64,000 nt of DNA, from the NCBI GenBank assembly GCA_029204225.1, contig MU832123.1:1-64000 (forward strand), written 5' to 3'. The stretch is from Diphasiastrum complanatum. Its lineage: Eukaryota > Streptophyta > Lycopodiopsida > Lycopodiales > Lycopodiaceae. Below the pieces are notes generated by a model, which saw nothing but the letters and a program-made list of their open reading frames with translations, was not told where the DNA came from and searched no databases. This document shows positions 32,306 to 46,423 of this stretch, piece by piece (within the stretch, counting starts at the first letter, position 1; every line of letters begins with the position of its first letter). The position numbers were made by a program, and so were the translations under genes.

Positions 32306-34000
32306 GGCCGGCCTTTTATGCACTCTAGCACTTTGAAGAACTTATCATTTAGACCTAATATGCGAAAATTTAGGTCTACTAGAAACAAATCTACTTTGCA
32401 ACTCTTTTAATTGTTGTAAAGTTTTGTTTTTCATGAAACCATAAAAGTGACCTACTCTTTGAATTCTTGCAAAGTTTCTCACCACACCTTATATCTTGAA
32501 CTCTAGCAATATGTTCAGGATTTGATGAAAAAGATGAAGTAATGGCAAGCTTGAAAACTAGGCTTTCTTTTATTTTGAAGACTTGACAACATTGCTTCAT
32601 TCTGTAGCTTGCTTTATTAACAATGACAGATTTAGAGACTTCAGGTCGGGATGCAAGGCTGTTGTTATTCAACCGTCCTAACTTACATTGCAAATATGAT
32701 AGAATTTTGAAAAATCATTAAGAACATATCAAGTTGCAAGGATCACAAAGACAATATTAAAAGTATATTATGTGTAGGTCTATTGCATAGTTGCCCAAAA
32801 ACACGTTTCTGGGCCAGAAACGTGCCATAAAAAAAAAACCATATGCAGGAGGATAGATGGGGGGAGGGTGGGCAGCTTGACTTAAACTCTGGAATTGACA
32901 TGCTAACCATTTGGTATGCTTCTTAATTATCTTCAAGGGTGGGTTCAAAACCATCTGGGAATTTTTGAACAGATTCACTAATTTTTTTCTGTTTCATAGC
33001 ACCAGCTAAGCATTGGAAAGAAAAAGAACAGCTTGATACATGTCAACATGAAGGTTCTTTGAAGTTTAACAATTCTTTAGCATCAAATATTTGAGTCTCT
33101 TATTTCATATTCAGAGAAGTAGAAGAGGTACTATGCGGATGGTTTGTGTACAAAAGATTCTGCAATTCAAGTTCCAGGTATTTGTTATGTTAACTCCTTT
33201 GGGTCTATCAAAAAGTTCAAGGAAAACTAAGATCTGATATATGCAGAAACTACCTTGGCATAGTAACTGCTCATTATCGATGCAGTGATTTGACAGAAAA
33301 TGGAACACATTTTCATAGAAAACTTTTAACCTTGATAGAATCCAACATGCATTGTTGCCCCCAAATTGGACCACATTGTACCCGAAACATTCAGCAACCT
33401 ACATAAATGAACTGCCCTTAATAAATGCTTGAATTTGACACCCCATATTGCCCCCACCCAAAAAAAAAAATCAGAAGGAAAACAAAAAACAAACTCAATT
33501 CAGAAACGCGTTTCTAGAAATGTGGTGCACCTATGAGTCTATTGTTAGAAGCTAGAAGGAAGTTAAAGCGGGAGGGAAACATTGGAGATGCTTTGCATGA
33601 AATAAATACAGAGTTTATTTTACCTTTTATTATGGATTTGTGTTACCAAGCATTGTTAGAAGACTTTTATGACATATGGTCCCATAACATTATTGTTTTT
33701 TTGGTTTAGGAGTGGCGATAAGAATGATTTTTTCAACTAAAGCATAGTATTGGTGAAACGCGTTTCATCTCGTTTCCTTGAACATGGGAAACGCTCCCTA
33801 GGAAACAGTCATTTCCCTGATGGGATTCCTTGATGGGAAACACTTTGTTTCCCAGAACACCTTCTGTTGGGAAACATTTTTAACTCTTAAAAAATGACCT
33901 AGAATACTGCAACAAAGTATTTCGGCTGTAACCTCCAAACGAAGGGCACTCGGACTGTACCTGCAACTACGGTATAGCAAAACAGAGTGATTGCAGTGGA
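32306..34000. other. No supported gene
   Basis: Short frames only. GAAACGCGTTTC-type palindromic words recur at 32803, 33506 and 33757, and TGGGAAAC words cluster at 33785-33870. From about 33.9 kb the sequence is probably the leader of copia A. Confidence 0.4.
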
Positions 34001-34235
34001 AAAAGTGTTCAGAGTGCGCCAAAAGTGATTTCACCATTTCACTGAGCACGAAGTTGGGAGTTGATGACTGACTGCATTTCGGAAGGCGACGCCGATTTGG
34101 CTTTCAAATTGATGGAAAAGCGGCGAGTGGCCTAGTAAGGGAAAAAGTGCAGGTCATTATTTTCAACTTCTGATATCATTGTTGGCCTCGGCATACTATT
34201 TTTAGCCTACGGCAGAAGTTTCAAGTAGTTTTGCG

Positions 34236-37200
34236 ATGGCAAACATGGGAGAGTCCATTTTGAGTGAAAGTAGCAAATTGGACGGGATTTCCAACTATGC
34301 AGTGTGGAAATTCAAAATGAAAAACATACTGATGGAGAAAGACGTGTGAGAAGTCATCACAGGTGATGAGAGAAGGCCGCCAAATGAAGCGGATATCAAA
34401 GTGTTGGACAAAAAGATGAGGAAAGCTTTGACCTTCATTAACTTGTCAGTGAAGGATCACATCATTACCCACATTTGTGATGTTGTTACACCCAGACAGG
34501 CATGGGATGTGCTAAAGGAGCAGTTCGATACGTCAAATCTGTCAAGAATCATGTTTCTGAAGTCAAAGCTGAATAGTGCCCGCATGGAGCAAGGAGAGCA
34601 CATTCAGACGTACATGACCAGAATCAAGGCAATGAGGGATGAACTGCATTCTATTGATGAGCGCATACGTGATGTGGAGCTGGTGCACAATGCATTGTGT
34701 AACTTTGCAGAACCCTATCAGATGTTTGTGAGCGGAATAGCAGCAAGAGAAAGATTGACAACCTTTGACGAGCTCATAGAAATCTTGATGCAGGAAGAAC
34801 AACGGCGAGAAATGGTAAAAGCTAGACATCAAAATACTGACGATCAAGCACTTGCGACACGCCAAAGACAAGGTAAGGGCAAGAGCAAGAAGAAGTCTAA
34901 GCAGCAATTTGCCAAGTCTCAGGAGGATGAGGGATCTTCCAGTAAGACCAAAAAGAAAGACAAGTGCCTCCATTGTGGTAAAAAGGGCCATTGGAAGAGT
35001 GAATGTCGCAAATTCTTGGCAGAATAAGACAAGGGAAAACCAAAACAAGCAGGTAACCTTCTCGATGAGGGTGAGATTGAAGACTCTAGCATCTTCATAT
35101 CTGCATTGTCATCTAATCAAGATGATCAAATGTGGTATATTGACTCGGGAGCCACAAGACACATGACAAGTAACAAGAATTGATTCAGTAGCTTGAAAGT
35201 GTTGGATAATGGAACGTCCATTTCACAAGCAAATGGTGAGGTGTGAAGGATCAAGGGGATAGGCACCATTTCAGTCCAACTACCTGATGGAAAAAGTAGG
35301 ATGATCAGAGAGGTACTTTACGTACCAGATTTGAAAAAAAATCTACTTTCTGTTGGAGTCATTACTGATCAAAAGTTGAAAGTAGAATTTGCCCATGATC
35401 GTTGCTTTGTGAAGGATGTGAACCAAAAGTTCAAAGTTATTGCGGATGGAGTAAGGGAGCCCAATACAAAATTGTACAGGTTGAATGCTACAATCAAGGG
35501 CAACATGGACTTGTATCGTCCATTCCATCGCAAACTAAGTTGTGGCATAAGAGGCTTGGTCACTTGAACTTGGGAAGCCTCAGTTTGATAAGAAGATTGG
35601 AGATGGTAACATGATTGCCTACCATAGAAGATCACTTGAAATCGATGTGTGAATCTTGTGTATATGGGAAGCAGCATCGAGAGAAGTTCAATAAAGGGGC
35701 TGTTGCAAGAGCAAAGAACATCCTGGATTTAATCCACACAGATTTATGTGGGCCTATGAGGACCATGTCCTTAGGTAAAGCCTTCTATTTCATGACCTTT
35801 ACTGATGATATGTCATGTAAGACGTGGATCTACTTCTTGAAGAAGAAATCGAATGCATTTGACAACTTCAAGAGCTTCAAAGCATTGGTCGAAAATCAGA
35901 CAGGTAGGAAGATCAAAGTCCTAAGATCAGATAGTGGAGGTGAGTACAAGTCTAATGACTTCAATGATCTTTGTGACCAATGTGAGATTAAAAGACAATT
36001 TACGCAAGCTCATACTCCTGCTCTCAATGGTGTAGCTGAGCGCAAGAATCGTACGATTTTGGAAAGTGCCAGATCTATGCTAGCTGAGATGAAACTACCA
36101 AAAGATTTTTGGTCAGAAGCATGTAGCACGATAGTCTATCTTCAAATTAGAAGTCTTACCATTGTCATACCAGAGATAACACTTGAGGAAGCATTCACGA
36201 AGAAGAAGCCAAAGGTGAACCACTTGCGAATCTTTGGATGTAAGGCTTTTGTACACGTTCCTAAGGAAGAGAGACGTAAACTTGATGTAAGAGCTATCAA
36301 GTGTATATTCCTAGGATATGATGATCGTGTGAAGGGCTATAGATGTTTTGATCTAGTGAAAAACAAAATCCATATAAGCCGTGATGTTATCTTTGATGAA
36401 TCCAAGATGTATGAAGACGAGGATGTTGAGAAGATAGATACATCCAGTGGGAGAGATGGTATAGTGAGGATACCACCTGATGATGATCCATTCATTGACC
36501 TTCCAAGTGATGAAAAAGAGGATACATCTCAAGATACTACTACTCAACCTCAAGAGACGGGTTGGAGAGGTAGGGACAAACCTTTTGGTGCAAGAAGGAT
36601 TGAAGTTGAAGGTGACAAACGCAAGGAGAATGATGTAAAGTGGGATACATTTTCACCGGGAAGCCGATCACCTGACAGGAAGCTCCCTAAGTGGTTTGAG
36701 AGATTGTTGGAGAGCCGCGACATGGATGACTTTCTAGGATCATCTAGCCAGGGAGAGCTACGAAGATCAACAAGAGAGAAGACACAACCTGAAAGGTATG
36801 AAGCAAATTATGCTCTCCTATCTAGCATTATTCAAAGCAAAGAACCTTTGACTTATGGTGAAGCGAAGGATGATGACATTTGGGTCAAGGCCATGGGAGA
36901 GGAGATGGAGTCAATTGCTAAGCATAGCACATGGGACTTAGTAGAACCACATGTTGGCAAAAAACCCATTGGTTGCAAATGGGTATACAGTACTAAGTAC
37001 CATGCAGATGGAAGGATAGCAAAGCACAAGGCAAGATGGGTGATTAAAGGGTATGCACAAAGTAAAGGCATCGACAATGTGAGACCTTTGCGTCGGTTTG
37101 TAAGTGGAATACTCTATGTCTACTTGTTATTTTAGCTTCACATTTTGGTTGGCCTTTGCATCAGATGGATGTAAATTCTGTTTTTCTAAATGGTGAGTTA

Positions 37201-38275
37201 GAAGAAGAGGTGTTCATGGATCAACCTGAAGGCTTTGTAGTGAAGGGACAAGAAATTAAAGTATGTCACTTGAAGAAAGCGCTTTATGGTCTTAAACAGG
37301 CACCACGTGCGTGGTATAGCAGGATTGATGTTGATGACTTGATTATTACGGAAAATAATCAAGAGATGATAAATATGATCAAGAAAGATCTCATGGAACA
37401 ATTCGAGATGACAGATCTTAGTCTAATGTATTATTGCCTTGGAGTAAAGGTGTGGCAAAAAGGACACAAAGTGGGTTTAACACAAGTGAAGTATGTCAAA
37501 GAGTTGCTGCACAGGTTTAAGTTGCAGGACTGCAAACCAGTGAATACTCCTATTGAACCAGGTAAAAAGTTTTCTAAGCTTCATGAGTCACAGTCATTTG
37601 ATGCTACGCTTTATAGGCAATTAGTAGGGAGCTTGATTTACCTTACCACGACTAGACCAGATATATGCTATGTTGTTGGCATTGTAAGTCAGTTTATGGC
37701 AGCACCTACAAAAACGCATTGGAAGGCAGCTAAACGCATTTTGCATTATGTGAAAGGCACAACAGAGTATGGCTTGATTTACAGGAAGCATGATGGTTTA
37801 CCTAAGTTGTGTGGCTATGTGGATGCGGACTAGGGAGGTGACTATGTTGATCGTAGATCCACCACAGGATATATATTCCAGTTTTGTGGTAATTGCTTTT
37901 CCTGGTCTAGTAAGAAGCAAAGTACAATTGCTCTTTCCACCACATAAGCAGAGTATAAGGCAATGTGTAGTGCTGCACAAGAAGCTATATGGTTGAGACA
38001 AATCTTGGAAGAAATTGGCATGAAGCAAAAAAATCCCGCGACTTTACATAGCGACAGTCAGAGTGGCATTCAGCTAGCAAAGAATCCAATGTTCCATGCG
38101 AGAACTAAACACATTGAGATTTAGTATCACCTCATATGTGAGAGGCTGCTGAGTCATGAAATTCATGTTGTTCATTGTAGCACAGAAGAACAACTAGCTG
38201 ATATTTTCACTAAGCCACTTGTTGGAGAAAAGTTTGATAAGTTTAGATCAAAGCTTTATGTACTTAAAGTTTGTT
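34236..38275 (+). pseudogene. Copia A: near full-length Ty1/copia gag-pol, inactivated
   Basis: Gag starts at ATG 34236, has a TGA at 34347-34349, and is then open from 34401 to TAA 35025-35027 with CCHC knuckle CLHCGKKGHWKSEC. Protease follows with the active site WYIDSGATRHMTSN (Asp-Ser-Gly at 35142-35150). The pre-integrase HxxxH/CxxC domain (HKRLGHLNL, CESCVYGKQH) and the integrase core come next. The triad is Asp 35741 (IHTDLCGP), Asp 35930 (RSDSGGEY) and Glu 36038 (GVAERKN), with D35E spacing kept. RT starts at about 36870 (DDIWVKAMGEEMESIAKHST), shifts frame near 37080, and resumes at 37156. A deletion joins WYSRID to VDDLII, removing most of the segment before the YVDD motif. RNase H ends at 38275 (ADIFTKPL). 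At least four stops, one frameshift and the deletion make it non-autonomous. Its own 5' LTR is now at 41344-41617 in inverted orientation. Confidence 0.93.
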
Positions 38276-38325
38276 AACTTTAAAGCTATGTATATGACCG
38301 TATAAAGTAGACTCTACTTTGAGAG

Positions 38326-38599
38326 AGTTAGAATTAAAGTAGAATCACTGTGCTACTGTAATGTGGGTCCTATCAGTTGATAAGGATCAGTTGGCCTCGC
38401 CACGAGGCAACTCGACGGGACACGCGTCCTGCCAATGACAACCTGGGTCATGCATGGGTTGCTTGAGTGAACAACTATATGTACAGTGTAATTTCGTTTT
38501 GAGAAATACAGTTGCTTTGTGAGCTTGCTGGTGAGAGTGTTTTCTGTTTGTGTTACTGTGTAGCATGATCTGTGTTCCTGTGCAAAGTAAATTCTAAGT
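38326..38599 (+). repeat. 3' LTR of copia A, 274 bp
   Basis: Matches 41344-41617 in reverse complement over its whole 274 bp. Starts AGTTAGAATT and ends AATTCTAAGT, so the ends are inverted repeats without the usual TG...CA dinucleotides. It is followed by AGAGT (38600-38604), one copy of its target-site duplication. Confidence 0.9.
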
Positions 38600-38973
38600 A
38601 GAGTACACGGCTTTGATCCGCAACTTATTGTACTCATTTATTTCTGTTTCGTTTTGAATCAATACTATCCTTTATTGCGTTCAGCTTTGTCTCAGAATGT
38701 ATGCATTTTCTGGAGTTCTTCGCGACTAATTATTTGTCTGATAATTTGATGCTTAATTGTTTGGCTACGTAATCACTGTAGTACTGACGATTTCAAAGTT
38801 AGTTACTATAAGATCAAACGTGATTTCTATCACTATTGTTTTTTTTGAAATTGATAGGTGTCATGCATTGTGAAAGAGGAAGATAGTTTATTCCGCCATG
38901 CACGAAAAGATTTCTTTCTAGACATTTGTTTCTTTTCGAACTAGACCTATCTTCACAACACCACTTTCTGACA
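38600..38973 (+). repeat. Inverted proximal piece of copia C 3' LTR
   Basis: Reverse complement of 45245-45617 in the copia C 5' LTR, with scattered differences: shared words include GCGACTAATTATTTGTCTGATA, TGTTTGGCTACGTAATCACTG, and GTGCATGGCGGAATAAACTA on the other strand. It ends CACTTTCTGACA at 38973 and is followed by ACTTT (38974-38978), the reverse complement of AAAGT that follows the copia C 5' LTR at 46320-46324. Confidence 0.9.
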
Positions 38974-38978
38974 ACTTT

Positions 38979-40429
<1,451 letters not shown>

Positions 40430-40875
40430 CAAACAGTCACACGGGAAATCACACAGTGAATGAGTGTCCTCAATTGAAAAAATGAATGGAAATCAATATA
40501 TGCCAATTGTGCAATTTGCCTGGTCATGAGACTGCTTTTTGCAACTTCAATCCTCGGATCATTCAGCAACGGTATGTCTAGATGGAATATCGAGAACCAC
40601 ATTATGGAGGAAATCCGACAATTAGACCTCGTCAATCTACTCTTGGATACCCGGAACGATTAGCCTAACCTGCCCCACCAAAGCACCCCGCTCCTCCTAC
40701 CAATTCGATGGAACCAGAACCTTACAGAGGTGCCGAGCAATGGAATTATAGTAATGATTATGAAGGTGGATCTTTAGAACAATATGCTATTTATGCTGCC
40801 GTGCAATAACAAGCATTTAGAGACTGGACCAGAGCACCACTTGGATGCACTGCTAGGGCGCCCTCCTCCTGAATT
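40430..40875 (+). pseudogene. Gag-like fragment with CCHC zinc knuckle
   Basis: A plus-strand frame near 40500 encodes CQLCNLPGHETAFC, a CX2CX4HX4C retroviral-type zinc knuckle, followed by NFNPRIIQQRYV, a TAG, YREPHYGGNPTIRPRQST and a Pro/Tyr/Asn-rich tail with further stops to about 40870. It is not similar to the copia A or C knuckles. Its placement next to the copia A leader suggests that an inversion breakpoint lies at about 40.87-41.0 kb. Confidence 0.55.
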
Positions 40876-41330
40876 TTTACAGCTTGCAAAATGAATCAGT
40901 ATAGAGAGAAATCTTTGATTTTGTGCTCCCAAACCCCAAACCAGGGTTTTTCACACAAATCTATTCTTGGCTTCCAATTCACATTGTTCTGACAGGCCTA
41001 CTCTCTTGCTCTGAGGTCGCCCTACTGCCAGAACTTTGATGCTTCAATCCGTTTGTCAAATGGTGTCCGATTGAATGCACACTGACTGCAAACACCAAAT
41101 AACATGCTTTGGAATTTCAAAATTCTGTTTGCTGAGGTTCTGATTCAGCCGACAACCCTTGTCTTTGAATCCTCACACAGTCTCAAGCTCACCAAGCTTC
41201 CGTGTGCTAAACTCTCTACACCAGTGTTTCTCCTTCTGTTTTCAACCCGCCGTAAACCCCGAACTCTCAGAAGACAGTTCTCCCGAAGCTCTCTTCAACG
41301 ACGATGTTGTCCTGTGTACACTCCTTGTAT
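40876..41330 (-). other. Leader of copia A in inverted orientation
   Basis: Read on the minus strand, this follows the primer-binding site of copia A. No coding. Its continuation into gag is missing here; copia A gag is at 34236 on the opposite strand. Confidence 0.6.
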
Positions 41331-41343
41331 GGCTCTGATACCA
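41331..41343 (-). promoter_or_regulatory. Primer-binding site of copia A
   Basis: On the minus strand it reads TGGTATCAGAGCC, a perfect initiator Met-tRNA complement, placed directly after the LTR end CTAAGT. Confidence 0.9.
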
Positions 41344-41617
41344 ACTTAGAATTTGCTTTGCATAGGAACACAGATCATGCTACACAGTAACACAGACAGA
41401 AAACACTCTCACCAGCAAGCTCACAAAGCAACTGTATTTCTCAAAACGAAATTACATTGTACATATAGTTGTTCACTCATGCAACCCATGCATGACCTAG
41501 GTTGCCGTTGGGGGGACGCGTGTCCCGTCGACTTGCCTTATGGTGAGGCCAACTGATCCTTATCAACTGATAGGACCCACAGTAAAGTAGCACAATGATT
41601 CTACTTTAATTCTAACT
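41344..41617 (-). repeat. 5' LTR of copia A, 274 bp
   Basis: Same length as, and collinear with, 38326-38599 but on the other strand. On its minus-strand 5' side the LTR start abuts ACTCT (41618-41622), the target-site duplication partner of AGAGT at 38600-38604. Confidence 0.9.
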
Positions 41618-42392
41618 ACTCTATGCTATCTCTGAGCGACTAAAATGAAATTATGAATTAATGCGCAATGCTGATAAGCAGTAGCGCAATAGTAATCTCT
41701 AAAACAACTCTAAGAAGTAAGCTAGAATGCTCAGGAGTCTTCAAGCTCACAGGCTTGAGAGAGAGAGAGCTAACTATTCAAAAACTTCTTCTGATAATTC
41801 TGGTAATCTAATAATAATGATGTATGAATATGAACAACTATTTATACTAAGAAATTAGGTCATCAATTGCGATTGCCAATTGGCTGTGATCCGTTGGCAT
41901 CCATCCGATCCTTGTCATTGATTGCTGATAAGCGGTGAAATTGGTCGTAAATGTTGTGTCTGCATAAATGAACCAAAACTGTAGCTCTGCAGAAATGAAC
42001 TAAAACAGCCACAAGCAACACTATCGGATTTTTCGCGAAAAAAATGAAGTGCTCTTAATTCTCATTCAGGATTGCCCCACACTTTGCCAGAGTCATTTCC
42101 TTGATATTTGAGGCTCTTCGAAAAAAGTGAAAAATGCAACACTGTGATTTTACACGAGATTTCTAACAGGCGAAAAATACAAAAAAAGACGACACTGCAT
42201 TTTTCAGCATGATTTCTAACAGGTGAAAAAGATGACACTGTTGTCAACTCTGAGTATTTCTATAGACTGCATAAAAACACTTGTAATTCCGTAGACTATA
42301 TAAAAACACGAAAAAAATCCACAGAACTAGATAAACAATGGATGAAGATTAAAACCAATTAGACGATTGATAAGAAGGAAAATAATCCAACA
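41618..42392 (-). repeat. Distal piece of copia C 3' LTR
   Basis: Collinear with 45613-46319. It contains a minus-strand TATA box (plus strand CTATTTATACTAAG, about 41850-41863) and the GCGACACTG-type repeat block at 42120-42245. It ends ATAATCCAACA at 42392, next to the polypurine tract of copia C (minus strand AAGGGGAAG, 42393-42401). About 70 bp near 42240-42310 are absent from the 5' copy. Confidence 0.9.
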
Positions 42393-45244
42393 CTTCCCCT
42401 TAATTTGCATCCTTGAATGCCTTGACCTTCAAACTTAGTTCTACATAGAATCTTCTGTGTGACTCCAAACTTAATGCTTTAGTAAAAACATCCGTTGTCA
42501 TATCTTGCGTTTTACAGTACTACAATCTGACCTCTTCATTGAGAACTTTGCTTCTAATGAAATGATACTTCAGTTCAATGTGCTTACTCTTGGAATGAAA
42601 TCTAGGGTTGGTTGATAAAGTGATGGCACTTTGATTATCACAAAATAATGTTGTCAGAGCATATTGATTCAGACCAATATCTGAGAGTAAATTCCTCAGC
42701 CAAATTGCTTCCTTTGTAGCTTGAGAGGCTGCGATATACTCTGATTCAGTGGAAGATAGAGCTATTGAAGATTGTTTGCGACTGCTCCAGAAAATTGGAC
42801 CATTGTTGAGAAAGAATGTAAATCCAGAAGTAGATTTACGAGTGTCTACATCTCCTGCCCAACTTGCATCTGTATAACCATTGAGTAAATTGAGTTTGTC
42901 GTTGCCGATTGCTCCAATATAACAAATGCAAAAGTCCATAGTAGCTCGAACATATCTCATGACTTTGATAAGGCAGAAATGAGCTTCGTCCAGATCGGTC
43001 ATGTCGAATTCGGAAGATAGCATTGTCTTGGCCTCTTTTATCAGATCGGTACTATTGTTGAAAAGCAATGTATCATCCACGTATAAAGTAATAATGATAA
43101 AAGGCTGCTGCACTGATTTGAAGTAAACGCTTGAATCTGAAGAGCCAGACATGTAGCCGTGATCAATAAAGAAAGTATTGATCCTTTGAAACCATGCTCG
43201 AGCATATTGCTTCAAGCCATAAAGTGCCTTATGGATTTTACACACATGATTGTGTTTACCCTTGATAATATAACCTTCGAAAAGCACCATGTAAATGTCT
43301 TCTTTGATAACTCCATTGAGATATGCTGACTGTACATCCATTTGATGTACTTCCAAATCTGCTGCAGCGGCAAATGATAGCAAAAGTCGAATAGAAGAAT
43401 GCTTGACTACTGGACTGAAGGTCTCAGTGTAATCGACGTTGTATACTTGAGAAAATCCTCTGGCTACAAGTCGTGCCTTTCTCCTGTTGATGCTTCCATC
43501 TGCGTTGTACTTGACTTTGAAACTTGTCGATATACCGGTTAGGTGGTTTGTTTGTCCTTGATGATCTTCTAGGTAATATAGGAAGTTGATTATTTTCATC
43601 ATATTGTAGTTGCTGATCTGCAGCATCATCATCTTCTGATTTGCCATTGATTTTTTGTTTGTCAAGAGTATAGGAGCTTGGACCTTCGATAGGAATAGTC
43701 GACTGGGAACTGGAAAGTTCAAAGCATCAGGAGAATCTGATAGGTCGGCTACATGGGGGCTACCCTTTCCTTTAAGGTCTTGAAACTGATCTTCGATGAA
43801 GATGACATCCCGGCTAGTGAATATCTTCGACTCGATGGGATCGAACTACTTGTAGGCTTGATCTGAAGTAGTGTACCCGATGAAAACACATTTGATACTC
43901 TGAAAGTCGAGCTTCTTCTTGAGATCATGAGGAATCTACGCAAAAGCAGTACATTCAAAAACTTGTAAGTTTGATAAAGAAGGTTTGGTACCTGTCCAAA
44001 CTTCAAATAGTGTTTTGTCTGAGAGGCCTTTAGTAAGACATCTGTTCTGAATATTGGTTGTTGTTGAAACAACTTAAGCCCATAAGCACTTCGGAAGTGT
44101 TGAATGTAATAACATGCACTTTGCCGATTCAACTAAGGTTCTATTCTTTCTCTCAACAAGACCATTTCACTGAGGCATATAGGAAGTAATGTATTGTTGC
44201 TCAATGTCGTTGTTAAGGCAGTAATCCTTGAATTTGTTTGAGATGTGCTTGGCTGCGTTCTTCGCTTGGAGAATTCGGTAATCCTTGATCTCATGGTTAT
44301 TGCGCTTGAAATACCTGCAAAATATCTTCTTCTTTGACTATGGATCTGATGATTGTACTTGACTTTGAGTCTGTTTCTGATTCATTGCAGCCTTCTTGGA
44401 GCTTTTTTGCTTCTGTTACTTAGAGCCTTTGTTGACATGTAGGGCATGAGAGGAGGAAGTAGACGAAGTGTCTTGACTTCTTCTATTGTCTTCTTGCAGC
44501 AACATAGTGATAACTCTAGTAAGAGTTAAATCTGAGTGTGTTGAAATGATCATCACCCAGTTCTCATATGTAGAGGACAAGCTTAAAAGCAATGTCATAA
44601 TTGTGTCTCGATCGTCTATGACTGATCCGACAGCGGCCATCTATTGCAAGACATTCTTAAACTGGCTAATGTGACTCTGAAGAGAATCACCAGTAGACAT
44701 CTTGAATGTGAATAATTTTCTTCGTAGATGCAACTTACTAGTTACGTCCCTCATGTCATATAGTGAGTTTAGGATGTCCCAAACGTCTTTTGACGTTTTA
44801 GCTTCAGCTATGTGTCCAATCTGTGTATCTGATATATTAAGAATAATAAGCGCAAAAGCTTTACCATCCTTTGATTTTTACTTTGAGTCGTCGTCTTCAG
44901 GTTTTACTATTGTACCTGTAACAAAATCTCATAATTCGTTGGCGATTAACAAGGTCTTCATCTTTAATTTTCACAAATGATAATTGGATCCATTCAGCTT
45001 GTCTGCAATGAGACCGGCTTTACTTTGAGAATCCATCTAGAACTTAGTCTGTCAATTGTATCAATGACGCTAAGATGCAGTAATGCCAACAATAGGAAAA
45101 TCAATTCTCTGATACTGAAAGGTTGAAAAGAACTAAAAAGTATGATTGTCAATTTGATATCGCGAAAGATATCAAGTATTAGAGCTTTCGCTCTGATATC
45201 ATGTTGGAATCAGATAAAGAAGTAGTGAAAATGCTCTGATACCT
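42393..45244 (-). pseudogene. Copia C: Ty1/copia with gag joined to integrase by deletion
   Basis: Minus strand, 5' to 3'. Gag runs from about 44962 (MKTLLIANELWDFVTG) through several stops to RRSQDTSSTSSSHALH. A degenerate knuckle near 44320 (CRYFKRNNHEIKD) is followed within about 20 codons by the end of integrase (NGLVERKNRTLVESA), so protease and the first two integrase catalytic residues are deleted. The integrase C-terminal part is shifted (44132-43749 and another frame with KKKLDFQSIKCVFIGYT). RT-RNase H is open for 400 codons (43722-42520) with KARLVARGFSQ, LYGLKQYARAW and intact YVDD near 43080. About 100 residues between DLDEAHFCL and IKVMRYVRATMDF are deleted. RNase H (GYTDASWAGDVDTRKSTSGF, STESEYIAAS, CDNQSAITLS) ends near 42520. 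A second primer-binding-site-like GCTCTGATAYC lies at 45190. Confidence 0.92.
45190..45244 (-). repeat. Duplicated LTR/primer-binding-site junction of copia C
   Basis: GCTCTGATATCATGTTGGAA (45190-45209) and GCTCTGATACCTTGTCGGAA (45233-45252) are two 43-bp-spaced copies of the primer-binding site plus LTR end. The second continues into the true LTR. Confidence 0.75.
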
Positions 45245-46319
45245 TGTCGGAAAGTGGTGTTGTGAAGATAGGTCTAGCTCAAAAAGAAACAAATGTTTAG
45301 AAAGAAATCTTTTCGTGCATGGCGGAATAAACTATCTTCCTCTTTCACAATGCATGACTATGCCTATCAATTTCAAACAAAACAATAGTGATACAAATCA
45401 CGGTTTGATCTTATAGTAACTAACTTTGAAATCGTCAGTACTACAGTGATTATGTAGCCAAACAATTAAGCATCAAATTATCAGACAAATAATTAGTCGC
45501 GTAGAACTCCAGAAAACGCATACGTTCTGAGACGAAGCTGAACGCAATAAAGGATAGCATTGATTCAAAATGAAACAGAACTAAATGAGTACAATAAGTT
45601 GGGGATCAAAGCCGCGTACTCTATGCTATCTCTGAGCGGCTAAAATGAAAGTCTGAATTAATGCGCAATGCTGATAAACAGTAGCGCAATAGCAATCTCT
45701 AAAACAACTCTAAGAAGTGAGCTAGAATGGTCAGGAGTGTTCAAGCTCGCAAGCTTGAGAGAGAAAGCTAACTATTCAAAAACTTCTTCTGATAATTCTG
45801 ATAATCTGATAATAATGATGTATGAATATGAACAACTATTTATACTAAGAAATTAGATCATCAATTGTGATGCCAGTTGGCTGGTGCTCCGCTGGCATCC
45901 ATTTGGTCCTTGTCATTGATTGCTGATAAGCGGTGAAATTGGTCGTAAATGTTCTGTCTGCATAAATGAACCAAAACTGTAGCTTTGCATAAATGAACTA
46001 AAATAGCCACAAGCGACACTGTCGGATTTTTCGCGAAAAAAACGAAAAAAGTGAAGGTGCCCTTAAATCTCATTTAGGGTTGTCCCACACTTTGCCAGAG
46101 TCATTTCCTTAACATTTGAGGCTCTTTGGAAAAAGCAAAAATGTGACATTGTGATTTTACACGAGATTTCTGACAGGCAAAAAATGCGACACTGCATTTT
46201 TCAACGGGATTTCTGACAGGCAAAAAAGACGACACACGGGAAAATCAACAGAACTGGATTAACAATGGATGAAGATTAAAACTGATTAGATGACTGGTAA
46301 GAAGGAGAATAATCCAACA
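45245..46319 (-). repeat. 5' LTR of copia C, 1075 bp
   Basis: In plus orientation it starts TGTCGGAAAG and ends ATAATCCAACA (inverted ends TGTxGGA/TCCAACA). It contains CTATTTATACTAAG (minus-strand TATA, about 45836-45849) and a GCGACACTG/GCATTTTTCA block at 46120-46240. It is followed by AAAGT (46320-46324), whose partner is at 38974-38978 inverted. Confidence 0.92.
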
Positions 46320-46423
46320 AAAGTTGCTTGAAACACTCAAGGATTCATTCATATGACTATCTTAGCTATCACGAGCTTCACTTTCAAATATATCAAAGTG
46401 CTCAAAATTCTTTAATTTTTTAT

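Noticed and set aside
34563-35048. 161-codon minus-strand frame
   Set aside because: Antisense shadow of copia A gag.
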